Source: Deltaproteobacteria bacterium
Lineage (GTDB): Bacteria > Desulfobacterota > Dissulfuribacteria > Dissulfuribacterales > S140-46
Assembly: GCA_015491585.1 (NCBI GenBank)
Contig: WFVQ01000220.1
Location: forward strand, 1-7,654
Length of the DNA: 7,654 nt
Direction: 5' to 3'
The notes under the pieces were generated by a model. It was not told where the DNA came from and searched no databases. It worked only from the letters and a program-made list of their open reading frames with translations. Positions 1-5,802 of the stretch are shown here, one piece after another. Position numbers and translations under genes: made by a program. The first letter of the stretch is position 1, and every line of letters begins with the position of its first letter.

Positions 1-76
1 GGCGCTTGCCTAACAGGCCGTTGATCAGGAAACCCAAAAAGGGGAAAAGCGGTATCAAAAACAGATAGCGTTCCAT
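1..76 (-). CDS. nuoL: NADH-quinone oxidoreductase subunit L, N-terminal fragment
   Basis: Only the first 25 codons are in the window; the gene runs off the left edge. The start is the ATG at 76-74, preceded by GGGAG six bases upstream. The visible peptide begins MERYLFLIPLFPFLGFLING, a hydrophobic first membrane helix of the kind that opens NuoL. NuoL is the large antiporter-like membrane subunit of complex I, at the far end of the proton-pumping arm. Position supports the call: it follows nuoK by 29 nt on the same strand, and nuoK-nuoL is the conserved order. The fragment is too short to show the catalytic lysines and glutamate, so the name rests on N-terminal resemblance and gene order. Confidence 0.85.
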   Translation of the reverse strand, partial: MERYLFLIPLFPFLGFLINGLLGKR

Positions 77-105
77 TAGCTACTCCCGACTTCTATCTCT
101 GTACC

Positions 106-402
106 CTACCACTTGAGCAGATTGAATCTGGTGACGTCCACATCCCGCACATGGCGGAAGAGGGAGATCAGCAGGGCCAGCCCCACCGCAACCTCTGCCG
201 CAGCCACGGCGAAGATGAACAGGACCATCACCTGCCCGGCCATGTCCGCCCTGAAGCGTGAAAAGGCAACGAGCATCAGGTTCACGGAGTTCAACATCAG
301 CTCTATGGACATGAACAGGACCACGGCGTTCCTCCTGGTGAGGAAGCCCATCGCCCCGATGGCGAACAGAATGCATGAAAGCACAACATATTGCTCTAAC
401 AT
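106..402 (-). CDS. nuoK: NADH-quinone oxidoreductase subunit K
   Basis: A 98-residue membrane protein with three predicted helices (about residues 4-21, 28-48 and 56-81), the normal size and shape of NuoK (ND4L). NuoK is one of the small subunits of the complex I membrane arm and carries part of the proton path. The two membrane glutamates expected in the family are visible: Glu34 in helix 2 (IELMLNSVNLML) and Glu70 in helix 3 (AAAEVAVGLALL). The start ATG at 402 has GGAGG four bases upstream, just after the nuoJ stop codon. The gene lies 12 nt after nuoJ and 29 nt before nuoL, so it is part of one transcription unit. Confidence 0.96.
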   Translation of the reverse strand: MLEQYVVLSCILFAIGAMGFLTRRNAVVLFMSIELMLNSVNLMLVAFSRFRADMAGQVMVLFIFAVAAAEVAVGLALLISLFRHVRDVDVTRFNLLKW

Positions 403-414
403 GGCCCCTCCATC

Positions 415-915
415 CTAATTGACATCCTTCTTGGCCAGGTAGATGCCGCCGACCAGCGCCACCAGAAGGAGTATGGACACCACCTCGAAATGGAGGAGGA
501 AGTCCTTGAACATCAGATTTCCGAACTGGCCCGGAGTCCCGAACCCGTCGGGAAGCTGCCTGGCCTGCACCACGTCTGAAATCCCCTTGACGGCCACTCC
601 CACGAGCCCGAGGAGGATGACGCTGAGGATGGCGCCCAGCCCCCTGTACGCCACGTTGGGCTGGTACTCCTGCATCTCGTCTCCAGGGCTCATCAGTAGC
701 ATGATGACGAACACCATCAGGACCAGTATGGCCCCGGCGTAGATCGTGACCTGGAATATGGCCAGGAGCGGGGCGTTCAGGTGGAGATAGAGGGCCGCCA
801 GGGAGATGAACACCGTAAGCAATCCCATCGCGCTCGGCAGCGCATCCTTGGCGGTCACGGTGAACAGCCCGGCCACTACGGAAATTGCAGCAAACAAGAG
901 AAAATAGACGTCCAT
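415..915 (-). CDS. nuoJ: NADH-quinone oxidoreductase subunit J
   Basis: A 166-residue protein with five predicted membrane helices, at about residues 2-22, 28-47, 52-75, 92-112 and 143-161. This matches NuoJ (ND6), the membrane subunit beside the quinone cavity. Helix 3 contains QVTIYAGAILVLMVFVIML, the conserved segment that forms a pi-bulge in known structures. The C-terminal part with FEVVSILLLVALVGGIYLA is also typical of the family. The start ATG at 915 has a GGGGAG ribosome-binding site about five bases upstream. The gene is 15 nt after nuoI and 12 nt before nuoK. Nothing is missing or unusual for the family. Confidence 0.96.
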   Translation of the reverse strand: MDVYFLLFAAISVVAGLFTVTAKDALPSAMGLLTVFISLAALYLHLNAPLLAIFQVTIYAGAILVLMVFVIMLLMSPGDEMQEYQPNVAYRGLGAILSVILLGLVGVAVKGISDVVQARQLPDGFGTPGQFGNLMFKDFLLHFEVVSILLLVALVGGIYLAKKDVN

Positions 916-930
916 TGCTCTCCCCTGTAA

Positions 931-1554
931 TCAGTCCTTGGCTTTTCCTTCATCCGCCCCTTTTGCCTTGGCGGCGGCCTCCTTGGCGGCTCCGGCCACC
1001 GGCACAGGCTTGCGCGGGGGCTTGAGGATCCCGAGCTCCTTCTCGCGCCGGTAGTTGGCAAGCATCTTCTCCTTGGTCAACTGGCACTCGCCCGGGGTGT
1101 ACCTGGCCAGCTCGTAACCTTTGCCCAGGGCGATGGCCCCCTTGGGGCAGGCCTCCTCGCAGAAGCCGCAGAATATGCAGCGGAGCAAGTCTATCTGGAA
1201 CTCCTCACAATAGGTCTTGCCCGCATAACGCGACTCCTCGCCCTCGGCCACCTTGCCGCGCTTCACAGTGATGCACTTGGCAGGACATGCCCTGGCGCAC
1301 ATGCCGCATCCCACGCACTTCTCCCGCCCCTGCTCGTCCAGGAGCAGCAGATGCTCACCCCGGAATATGGGAGAGATCTCGCGCCGGTCCTCGGGATACT
1401 GCCAGCACGTTGGGACCGTGTGAGGGCCGCGCTTCAAGGAGGCCGTGAAGTTCTTGACGAAGTGCTTCCAGGTCAGCCCGAGCCCCTTGACGATCTCATA
1501 GAGATAGATCCTCTCCGTGAAGGAGTACTTCTTTTCAACAACAGGTCTTGCCAT
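931..1554 (-). CDS. nuoI: NADH-quinone oxidoreductase subunit I, 8Fe-ferredoxin-like
   Basis: A 207-residue iron-sulfur subunit of the peripheral arm, carrying the two 4Fe-4S clusters N6a and N6b that pass electrons to N2 in NuoB. Two complete CxxCxxCxxxCP motifs are visible: Cys80, 83, 86, 90 and Cys126, 129, 132, 136. Each motif would supply three ligands to one cluster and one to the other. The N-terminal segment (residues 1-60) has the amphipathic helices that hold NuoI to the membrane arm. The start ATG at 1554 follows GGAG in the nuoH stop region. The last about 28 residues form an Ala/Lys/Pro-rich tail (KPPRKPVPVAGAAKEAAAKA onward), which is not needed for cluster binding and is probably disordered. 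Confidence 0.97.
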   Translation of the reverse strand: MARPVVEKKYSFTERIYLYEIVKGLGLTWKHFVKNFTASLKRGPHTVPTCWQYPEDRREISPIFRGEHLLLLDEQGREKCVGCGMCARACPAKCITVKRGKVAEGEESRYAGKTYCEEFQIDLLRCIFCGFCEEACPKGAIALGKGYELARYTPGECQLTKEKMLANYRREKELGILKPPRKPVPVAGAAKEAAAKAKGADEGKAKD

Positions 1555-1563
1555 GGTTCTCTC

Positions 1564-2604
1564 CTAAACGGTCAACTGGACCACCAAGGCAGTTATGAAC
1601 AGATTGGCCAATGCCAGCGGTATGAGCGCCTTCCAGCCCAACCCCATGACCTGGTCATACCTGAACCTGGGGACCGTCCACCTCACCCACACGAAGAGCC
1701 AGAGGAAGAAGGCCACCTTGGCGAAGAAGACCAGGAACGACGCAATCCCGTAGGCGAACGGCGACAGGAACTTGCTCATGTCCACATAGGGAAGGTGCCA
1801 TGCGCCGAAGAAGAGCGTCACCATCAGGGCCGCAAGCGTGTACATGTTCACGTACTCGCCGAACAGATAGAGGCCCAGCCGCATGGAGCCGTACTCAGTA
1901 TGGTAGCCGGCCACGATCTCGCTCTCGGCCTCTGGCAGGTCGAACGGCACCCTGTTGGCCTCGGCGTAGGCGGTGACTATGAACAGTATGAAGCCCAGGG
2001 GCTGCTTGAAGATGCCCCAGTTGGGCAGGAAGCCCAGAAAGGTGCCCTGCTGGGCGAGAGAGATCTCCCGCAAGCTGAATGTTCCATAGACCATCACCGT
2101 GGTGAGCAGGACTATACCCCAGGGCACCTCGTAAGAGATGAGCTGCGCCGTGGAGCGGAGGCCGCCGAGGATGGAATACTTGTTGTTGGAACCCCAGCCG
2201 CCGACCACGATTCCATAGACGGCCATGGAGCCCACAGCCACTATATATAGGAAACCGACGTTGACATCGGCCACCTGGAGCAGAATCTCCTTGCCTCCTA
2301 TCACGATCTTATCCCCGAAAGGGACCACCGCATAGGCGGAAAAGGCTGGAAGCGCGAAGAGTATAGGCCCGAGGTTGAAGAGTATCTTGTGGGCCTTCTC
2401 CGGAATTATGTCCTCCTTGGTGAAGAGCTTTATTCCATCGGCCAGGGGCTGGAAGAGCCCGAACGGCCCTGCCCTGTTAGGCCCCAGCCTGTCCTGGATC
2501 ATGGCGGAGCCGCGCCTCTCCACCCAGGTCATGATGGTGGCGATGATCAAGGTCCAGGTCCAGATGAATACCACTTTTATGAGAGCTATAACCCAGTCGT
2601 TCAT
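1564..2604 (-). CDS. nuoH: NADH-quinone oxidoreductase subunit H
   Basis: A 346-residue membrane protein with about eight helices. NuoH (ND1) anchors the peripheral arm and forms much of the quinone channel. Two family signatures are clear. One is WVERRGSAMIQDRLGPNR at about residues 27-44. The other is AEANRVPFDLPEAESEIVAG, followed by YHTEY, at residues 214-238; this loop holds the acidic residues at the quinone site. A third, VRWTVPRFRYDQVMGLGWK, lies at 307-325. The start ATG at 2604 has AGGAGG six bases upstream, which overlaps the nuoD stop codon (TAGGAGG). Finding nuoH 9 nt after nuoD shows that nuoE, nuoF and nuoG are not inserted here, unlike in E. coli. Confidence 0.97.
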   Translation of the reverse strand: MNDWVIALIKVVFIWTWTLIIATIMTWVERRGSAMIQDRLGPNRAGPFGLFQPLADGIKLFTKEDIIPEKAHKILFNLGPILFALPAFSAYAVVPFGDKIVIGGKEILLQVADVNVGFLYIVAVGSMAVYGIVVGGWGSNNKYSILGGLRSTAQLISYEVPWGIVLLTTVMVYGTFSLREISLAQQGTFLGFLPNWGIFKQPLGFILFIVTAYAEANRVPFDLPEAESEIVAGYHTEYGSMRLGLYLFGEYVNMYTLAALMVTLFFGAWHLPYVDMSKFLSPFAYGIASFLVFFAKVAFFLWLFVWVRWTVPRFRYDQVMGLGWKALIPLALANLFITALVVQLTV

Positions 2605-2613
2605 GGGCGCCTC

Positions 2614-3753
2614 CTACCGGTCCAACTCTCCGGCGATGATGTTCAGGCTGCTGAGGCAGGCGATGAGGTCGGCCACCATCTCGCCCTTCACCAGTTCAGG
2701 AAATGCCTGATAGACCATGTAACAGGGCGGCCTGATCTTGACCCTGTACGGCTTGTCGCTGCCGTCGCCCTTCACATAGAAGCCGAGCTCGCCGTTGGGG
2801 GACTCGATGGCGGCATACACCTCCCCTTCCGGCCCCTTGAGCACCTTGGGGACCTTGGCCATGAGAGGATCGTCCGGCCCGAACTCCTTGTATATCTTGA
2901 GCAACTGGTCTACCAGCTTGATGGACTCCTCCATCTCGATCATCCTGACCATATACCGGTCGAACACGTCGCCGTGCTTGCCCACCGGCACCTCGAAGGA
3001 GAGCTGATCGTAAAGGTAATAGGGCTCGTCCTTCCTGAGATCCCGCTTCACACCGCAGGCCCTCAGGCAGGGGCCGGTGAAGCCCCAGTTCAACGCATCC
3101 TCGGCGGAGAATGCGGTGACCCCTATGGTCCTGTCCATCCATATACGGTTGTGGGTAAGGAGCTTGTCGGTCTCGTCGATGGCCTTCCTGAGATTGGGGA
3201 CCAGCCTCCGCCACCGCTCCTCGAAGTCCTCTGGCAAGTCGGCCTCAACCCCGCCTATCCTGCCGAAGGTGTTGGTGAGCCTGGCGCCGTTGTACCACTC
3301 GAATATCTCGTACAGCTCCTCCCTTTGGATGAATAGATAGAAGAAGGGAGTGAATGCGCCGAGATCGACGCCCAGGATCCCCACGCAGACTATGTGATCG
3401 GATATCCTGGCCAGCTCCATCATGATGGAGCGAATCACCTTGGCCTTGTCAGGTATCTCTATCCCCATGAGCTTCTCGACCGCCATCTCGTAGGCCACGT
3501 TGTTGGTTATGGCCGAGCAGTAGTTGAGACGGTCGGTGATGGGGATGAACTGATGGTAGGTGAGGTTCTCGGCCAGCTTCTCCACCCCGCGGTGGAGATA
3601 GCCGATCTCGGGATCGGCCTCTACTATAGTCTCGCCGTCGGTGAGGGCCACGACCCTCAGAGTCCCGTGCATGGCGGGATGGGAAGGACCGATGTTTATG
3701 GTGACGAAATCGCCTGTTCCGTGCCCTGCCTGGGCATCAAGCTGTCTGCTCAC
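2614..3753 (-). CDS. nuoD: NADH-quinone oxidoreductase subunit D (49 kDa)
   Basis: A 379-residue soluble subunit related to the large subunit of NiFe hydrogenases; with NuoB it forms the quinone-reduction site. GPSHPAMHG at residues 22-30 and DRLNYCS at 74-80 place His29 and Tyr78 where the family has the quinone headgroup ligands (His38 and Tyr87 in Thermus). Other signatures are EIGYLHRGVEKLAE (49-62), SFEVPVGKHGDVFDRYMVRM (252-271) and the C-terminal GELDR. I chose the GTG start at 3753 because it has GGAGG five bases upstream and the family similarity begins soon after. The open frame continues upstream to a TTG at 3828 through a GC hairpin, with no family-like sequence. There is no fusion to nuoC. 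Confidence 0.95.
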   Translation of the reverse strand: MSRQLDAQAGHGTGDFVTINIGPSHPAMHGTLRVVALTDGETIVEADPEIGYLHRGVEKLAENLTYHQFIPITDRLNYCSAITNNVAYEMAVEKLMGIEIPDKAKVIRSIMMELARISDHIVCVGILGVDLGAFTPFFYLFIQREELYEIFEWYNGARLTNTFGRIGGVEADLPEDFEERWRRLVPNLRKAIDETDKLLTHNRIWMDRTIGVTAFSAEDALNWGFTGPCLRACGVKRDLRKDEPYYLYDQLSFEVPVGKHGDVFDRYMVRMIEMEESIKLVDQLLKIYKEFGPDDPLMAKVPKVLKGPEGEVYAAIESPNGELGFYVKGDGSDKPYRVKIRPPCYMVYQAFPELVKGEMVADLIACLSSLNIIAGELDR

Positions 3754-3789
3754 TTTCTCCTCCCGGCGAACCCTGGTTTGCCTCTCGGA

Positions 3790-3808
3790 CGCGGGGCCTG
3801 GCCCCGCG
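3790..3808. repeat. GC-rich intergenic hairpin between nuoC and nuoD
   Basis: A perfect inverted repeat, CGCGGGGC-CTG-GCCCCGCG, with 8-bp arms and a 3-base loop. It sits in the 78-nt spacer between the nuoC stop and the nuoD GTG start; the other gene junctions in this operon are 2 to 29 nt. There is no T-run after it on either strand, so it does not look like an intrinsic terminator. In the transcript it could block 3' exonucleases or mark a processing point between nuoABC and nuoD onward. That role is inferred from position and structure only. Confidence 0.6.
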
Positions 3809-3831
3809 GAACCGGCTGCCCGGCGCAACGC

Positions 3832-4371
3832 CTAAGCGTCGCCATAGACGAGGCGGCGCTCCTCGCCCTCGCCCTCCAGCGGATAATCCTTCCTCAAGGG
3901 ATGGGCAGGGAAGCCGTCCCACATCAACAGCCTCTTCATGTTGGGATGCCCTTTGAACCTGATCCCGAACATGTCGAAGACCTCCCGCTCGGGCCAGTTT
4001 GCCGCTTTCCATATCGACGTTACAGTGGGGACCTCCATCTGCCCCTCCTCCACCTGCACCTTCACCATCAGGCGGTGGTTGTACTCGATAGAGAGCAGCA
4101 GATAGACCACCTCGTACCTGGGAGGCTTAGGAGCGGCCGGCGCCTCTTCATCCTCCTTCTTGCCCTTCTTCTTCCCCTTGCCCAGGGCGCTGTTGTCAAC
4201 CCCGAACAGGTCGCTGAGAAAGTCGAACTTCAGCCCCTCGGCCTCCTTCAGCCTGGTCAGGACCTGCACGATCCTGGTCCTCGGGACCGTGACCGACACG
4301 TCGCCCCTGAACTCGGTCATGGAGACGAGGTCGTCTCCCACGCAAGCCTTTACTCTTTCCTGGAAATCCAT
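3832..4371 (-). CDS. nuoC: NADH-quinone oxidoreductase subunit C (30 kDa)
   Basis: A 179-residue soluble subunit of the peripheral arm that packs against NuoD. The family signature is clear at residues 117-165: VTSIWKAANWPEREVFDMFG, then IRFKGHPNMKRLLMWDGFP, then HPLRKDYPL. The start ATG at 4371 is 2 nt after the nuoB stop, with AAGGGAG inside the end of nuoB, so translation is probably coupled. The open frame extends further upstream inside nuoB in another frame, but that part has no NuoC character. Residues about 64-85 are an unusual run of Lys, Glu, Ala and Pro between the FGVD segment and YEVVYLLLS, where the family normally has a short loop. nuoC is not fused to nuoD. Confidence 0.95.
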   Translation of the reverse strand: MDFQERVKACVGDDLVSMTEFRGDVSVTVPRTRIVQVLTRLKEAEGLKFDFLSDLFGVDNSALGKGKKKGKKEDEEAPAAPKPPRYEVVYLLLSIEYNHRLMVKVQVEEGQMEVPTVTSIWKAANWPEREVFDMFGIRFKGHPNMKRLLMWDGFPAHPLRKDYPLEGEGEERRLVYGDA

Positions 4372-4373
4372 GA

Positions 4374-4877
4374 TCAGACTCCCTTTTTCAGCTCTGCGAG
4401 CTGGGGATAGAGGGGATGATCCTGCTTGATCTTCTCCATGAGCTGGAGGAGGGCGTATATCAAACCTTCCGGCCTGGGAGGACAGCCCGGCACATAAACG
4501 TCCACCGGGATGACCTGGTCTATGCCCTGCAACGTGGAGTAGGTGCGGAACACGCCCCCACTGCACGCGCAGGCACCCATAGCGATCACCCACTTGGGCT
4601 CCGCCATCTGGTCATAGATGCGGCGGAGCACCGGCACCATCTTCTTGGTGATGGTGCCTGCCTCTATGAGGACGTCGGCCTGCCTGGGCGAAAAGCTCGG
4701 CCGCTCGGCACCGAACCTCGCCATGTCGTAGCCCGACGCCAGGGCGGCCATCATCTCGATGCCGCAGCAAGCGGTCCCGTAAGGCAATGGCCACGGGGAG
4801 CGGCTGCGGCCCCAGTTGATCAACTGCTCTAACTTGGACAGGACCCAACCCTGACCGACGTAGGCCTGAAAACCCAT
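4374..4877 (-). CDS. nuoB: NADH-quinone oxidoreductase subunit B (N2 cluster, PSST)
   Basis: A 167-residue subunit that carries 4Fe-4S cluster N2, the last electron carrier before quinone. The four ligands are all present: adjacent Cys37-Cys38 in TACCGIEMM, Cys103 in MGACACSGG, and Cys132 in VPGCPPRPEG. Their spacing of 65 and 29 residues equals that of E. coli NuoB. FGAERPSFSPRQADVLIEAG (residues 55-74) is also characteristic. The start ATG at 4877 has AAGGAG six bases upstream, which overlaps the nuoA stop codon. It lies 10 nt after nuoA and 2 nt before nuoC. The N-terminus is short, as is common in bacteria. Confidence 0.98.
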   Translation of the reverse strand: MGFQAYVGQGWVLSKLEQLINWGRSRSPWPLPYGTACCGIEMMAALASGYDMARFGAERPSFSPRQADVLIEAGTITKKMVPVLRRIYDQMAEPKWVIAMGACACSGGVFRTYSTLQGIDQVIPVDVYVPGCPPRPEGLIYALLQLMEKIKQDHPLYPQLAELKKGV

Positions 4878-4887
4878 TTCTCTCTCC

Positions 4888-5253
4888 TTAGTCCCACTCG
4901 ATGGCCCGCTTCTTCACAGCGTAGAGGAGCCCTGCCAGAAGCACCGCCACAAAGATGAACACCTCAAAAAAAATACCCCAGCCGTGTTGGGCCAGGGTAC
5001 GATAACGGACCGCCAAGGGATAGATTAGAACCGTCTCCAGGTCAAACACCAGAAAGAGCACCGCGACCAGATAGTATTTGACGTCGTAGCGCTTTCGGGC
5101 GGGATCAAGCAGCGGGACGCCGCATTCGTAGGTGGTTGTCTTCCCGGGCTTGGGCCTCAGTGGCCCCAGGGCCGCCGATATCGCCAGCATACCGAGAACG
5201 GCCACCAGCGACATCCCCAAGTACATGACGATGGTCTCGAACCCACTCATCAT
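4888..5253 (-). CDS. nuoA: NADH-quinone oxidoreductase subunit A
   Basis: A 121-residue membrane protein with three helices (about residues 6-30, 60-83 and 91-113). NuoA (ND3) lies where the two arms of complex I meet. The flexible loop contains TYECGVPLLDPARKRYDVKY, whose Cys44 is the family's switch-loop cysteine. Helix 2 holds the signature YLVAVLFLVFDLETVLIYPL with its conserved acidic residues. The start is the first ATG of an ATG-ATG pair (5253, 5250), preceded by GAGGAGGGGAG. A longer reading from an ATG at 5301 would add 16 polar residues without family similarity and has no comparable ribosome-binding site. It is the first gene of the operon, about 108 nt after the predicted transcription start. 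Confidence 0.95.
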   Translation of the reverse strand: MMSGFETIVMYLGMSLVAVLGMLAISAALGPLRPKPGKTTTYECGVPLLDPARKRYDVKYYLVAVLFLVFDLETVLIYPLAVRYRTLAQHGWGIFFEVFIFVAVLLAGLLYAVKKRAIEWD

Positions 5254-5265
5254 GCGCTCCCCTCC

Positions 5266-5283
5266 TCTCGGCAAAGACCGAGA
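5266..5283 (-). promoter_or_regulatory. Leader hairpin abutting the nuoA ribosome-binding site
   Basis: In the nuo leader RNA, TCTCGG and CCGAGA can pair as a 6-bp stem with a 6-base loop, directly before the GGAGG of nuoA. The stem does not bury the ribosome-binding site, so it may simply keep that site exposed. It could also be chance. No known riboswitch fold is recognised in the roughly 108-nt leader. Confidence 0.3.
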
Positions 5284-5361
5284 CTGCCACCGAATTGCCA
5301 TTCAGTAGCAAGATTGTGAAATTAATAACAAAACCCTCTTCTCAGGGCCTTCGCCATTGGT

Positions 5362-5397
5362 CGCTCCACATATATTTCAGTTACAACGATCTGTCAA
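5362..5397 (-). promoter_or_regulatory. Sigma-70-type promoter of the nuo operon
   Basis: On the minus strand, a perfect -35 box TTGACA (5397-5392) is followed by a 17-bp spacer and a -10 box TATATG (5374-5369), so transcription would start near 5362. It points into nuoA, which begins about 108 nt downstream, and no other gene lies between. The flanking DNA is AT-rich compared with the surrounding coding sequence. This is the best promoter match in the window. Confidence 0.75.
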
Positions 5398-5406
5398 GGG
5401 AAAACA

Positions 5407-5424
5407 TGAATGATTGTTCATTCT
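5407..5424. promoter_or_regulatory. Palindromic operator candidate (TetR/FadR-like) upstream of nuo
   Basis: GAATGA-TTGT-TCATTC (5408-5423) is a perfect inverted repeat with 6-bp arms. With its flanks it reads TGAATGATTGTTCATTCT, close to the TGAATGA-N4-TCATTCA pattern known for the TetR-family fatty-acid regulator FadR of Bacillus. It ends 10 bp upstream of the nuo -35 box. A regulator bound here could activate or block the promoter. No regulator gene is in the window, so the identity of the protein is unknown. Confidence 0.45.
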
Positions 5425-5450
5425 TTAACGAACGATTAATTGAGAAAAAA

Positions 5451-5612
5451 TTATTTCCGCCGCATGGAATCCTCGACGGACTCGAAGACCTTTCTGAAGA
5501 CGTTGGAGAAGGTGGAAGGGGTGACCTTGCCCATCTCGATGAACTTGATCACTATCTCCTTGGAGGCCTTAAGGACCAGTTCCCGCTCTTTGCTGGTGAG
5601 TCTCTCTTCCAT
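5451..5612 (-). CDS. Small conserved-looking protein of unknown function (53 aa)
   Basis: A 53-residue reading frame from ATG 5612 to TAA 5451, beginning MEERLTSKERELVLKASKEI and ending VFESVEDSMRRK. Most codons end in G or C (about four in five), like the neighbouring genes, which supports real coding; the opposite-strand frames show no such sense. The protein is charged, has no Cys, membrane helix or signal peptide, and looks like two helices joined at about residues 28-34 (MGKVTPS). The pattern KEIVIKFIEMGKVTP, then a second helix, resembles the N-terminal oligomerisation part of MucR/Ros-type regulators, but the zinc finger is absent. That link is from memory and weak. The ribosome-binding site is poor (GGTG four bases upstream). 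A terminator-like hairpin lies just upstream, and the nuo promoter lies about 50 bp downstream. Confidence 0.7.
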   Translation of the reverse strand: MEERLTSKERELVLKASKEIVIKFIEMGKVTPSTFSNVFRKVFESVEDSMRRK

Positions 5613-5620
5613 TGGGCACC

Positions 5621-5675
5621 AAAGCAAAAAGGGCTTCTGCCAGTGAAGAAGGCCGGAAATGTGCAGAAGCCCTTT
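5621..5675 (-). terminator. Intrinsic terminator or attenuator after tRNA-Ala
   Basis: A perfect 13-bp inverted repeat (arms 5628-5640 and 5663-5675, core GGGCTTCTGC) with a 22-base loop. Read on the minus strand, the second arm runs into TTTTTGCTTT, the form of a rho-independent terminator. It lies about 45 nt after the tRNA-Ala 3' end. On the plus strand there is no comparable T-run. The long loop makes it weaker than a classic terminator. Because it ends only 9 nt before the ATG of the 53-residue protein, it might also act as an attenuator for that gene. Confidence 0.65.
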
Positions 5676-5720
5676 CCTCAGGAAAAACCCTTTTCAGGCC
5701 CTCCCTGCAATCGTCCTGTT

Positions 5721-5796
5721 TGGTGGAGCTGAGCGGGATCGAACCGCTGACCTCGTGAATGCCATTCACGCGCTCTCCCAACTGAGCTACAGCCCC
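5721..5796 (-). tRNA. tRNA-Ala (anticodon GGC)
   Basis: A complete 76-nt tRNA with encoded CCA (TGG at 5721-5723 on the plus strand). The acceptor stem GGGGCTG/CAGCTCC contains the G3-U70 pair that marks alanine tRNAs, and the discriminator base is A. The D-arm GCTC/GAGC is intact. The anticodon stem is CGTGA/TCACG with loop ATGGCAT, giving anticodon GGC, which reads GCC and GCU. The T-arm AGCGG-TTCGATC-CCGCT is intact. The sequence is very close to the E. coli tRNA-Ala(GGC) pattern. There is no intron and no sign of an integrated element at its 3' end within the window. Confidence 0.97.
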
Positions 5797-5802
5797 ACGA
5801 GC

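Noticed and set aside
1351..2250. Long plus-strand open frame (299 codons) opposite nuoI and nuoH
   Set aside because: It is antisense to two well-recognised genes, its product is rich in His, Glu, Gly and Pro with no domain, and GC-rich genes commonly leave such open shadows.
2389..3336. Long plus-strand open frame (315 codons) opposite nuoD
   Set aside because: It is an antisense shadow with no family features and no ribosome-binding site that stands out; nuoD on the other strand is certain.
3754..3828. Upstream TTG start for nuoD at 3828
   Set aside because: The added stretch crosses the GC hairpin and is not NuoD-like; the GTG at 3753 has a well-spaced GGAGG.
5254..5301. Upstream ATG of nuoA at 5301, adding 16 residues
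   Set aside because: The added residues do not resemble NuoA, and the strong GGAGG site lies just before the ATG at 5253.
5322..5357. Possible 11-codon upstream reading frame in the nuo leader (MAKALRRGFCY)
   Set aside because: Its ATG would be only about 5 nt from the predicted transcription start and the GGAG before it would not be transcribed; there is no further support.
5295..5732. Plus-strand frame of 145 codons across the nuo promoter and the small gene
   Set aside because: It overlaps the nuo promoter, the 53-residue gene, the terminator and the end of the tRNA; no domain is visible and codon bias favours the minus-strand gene.
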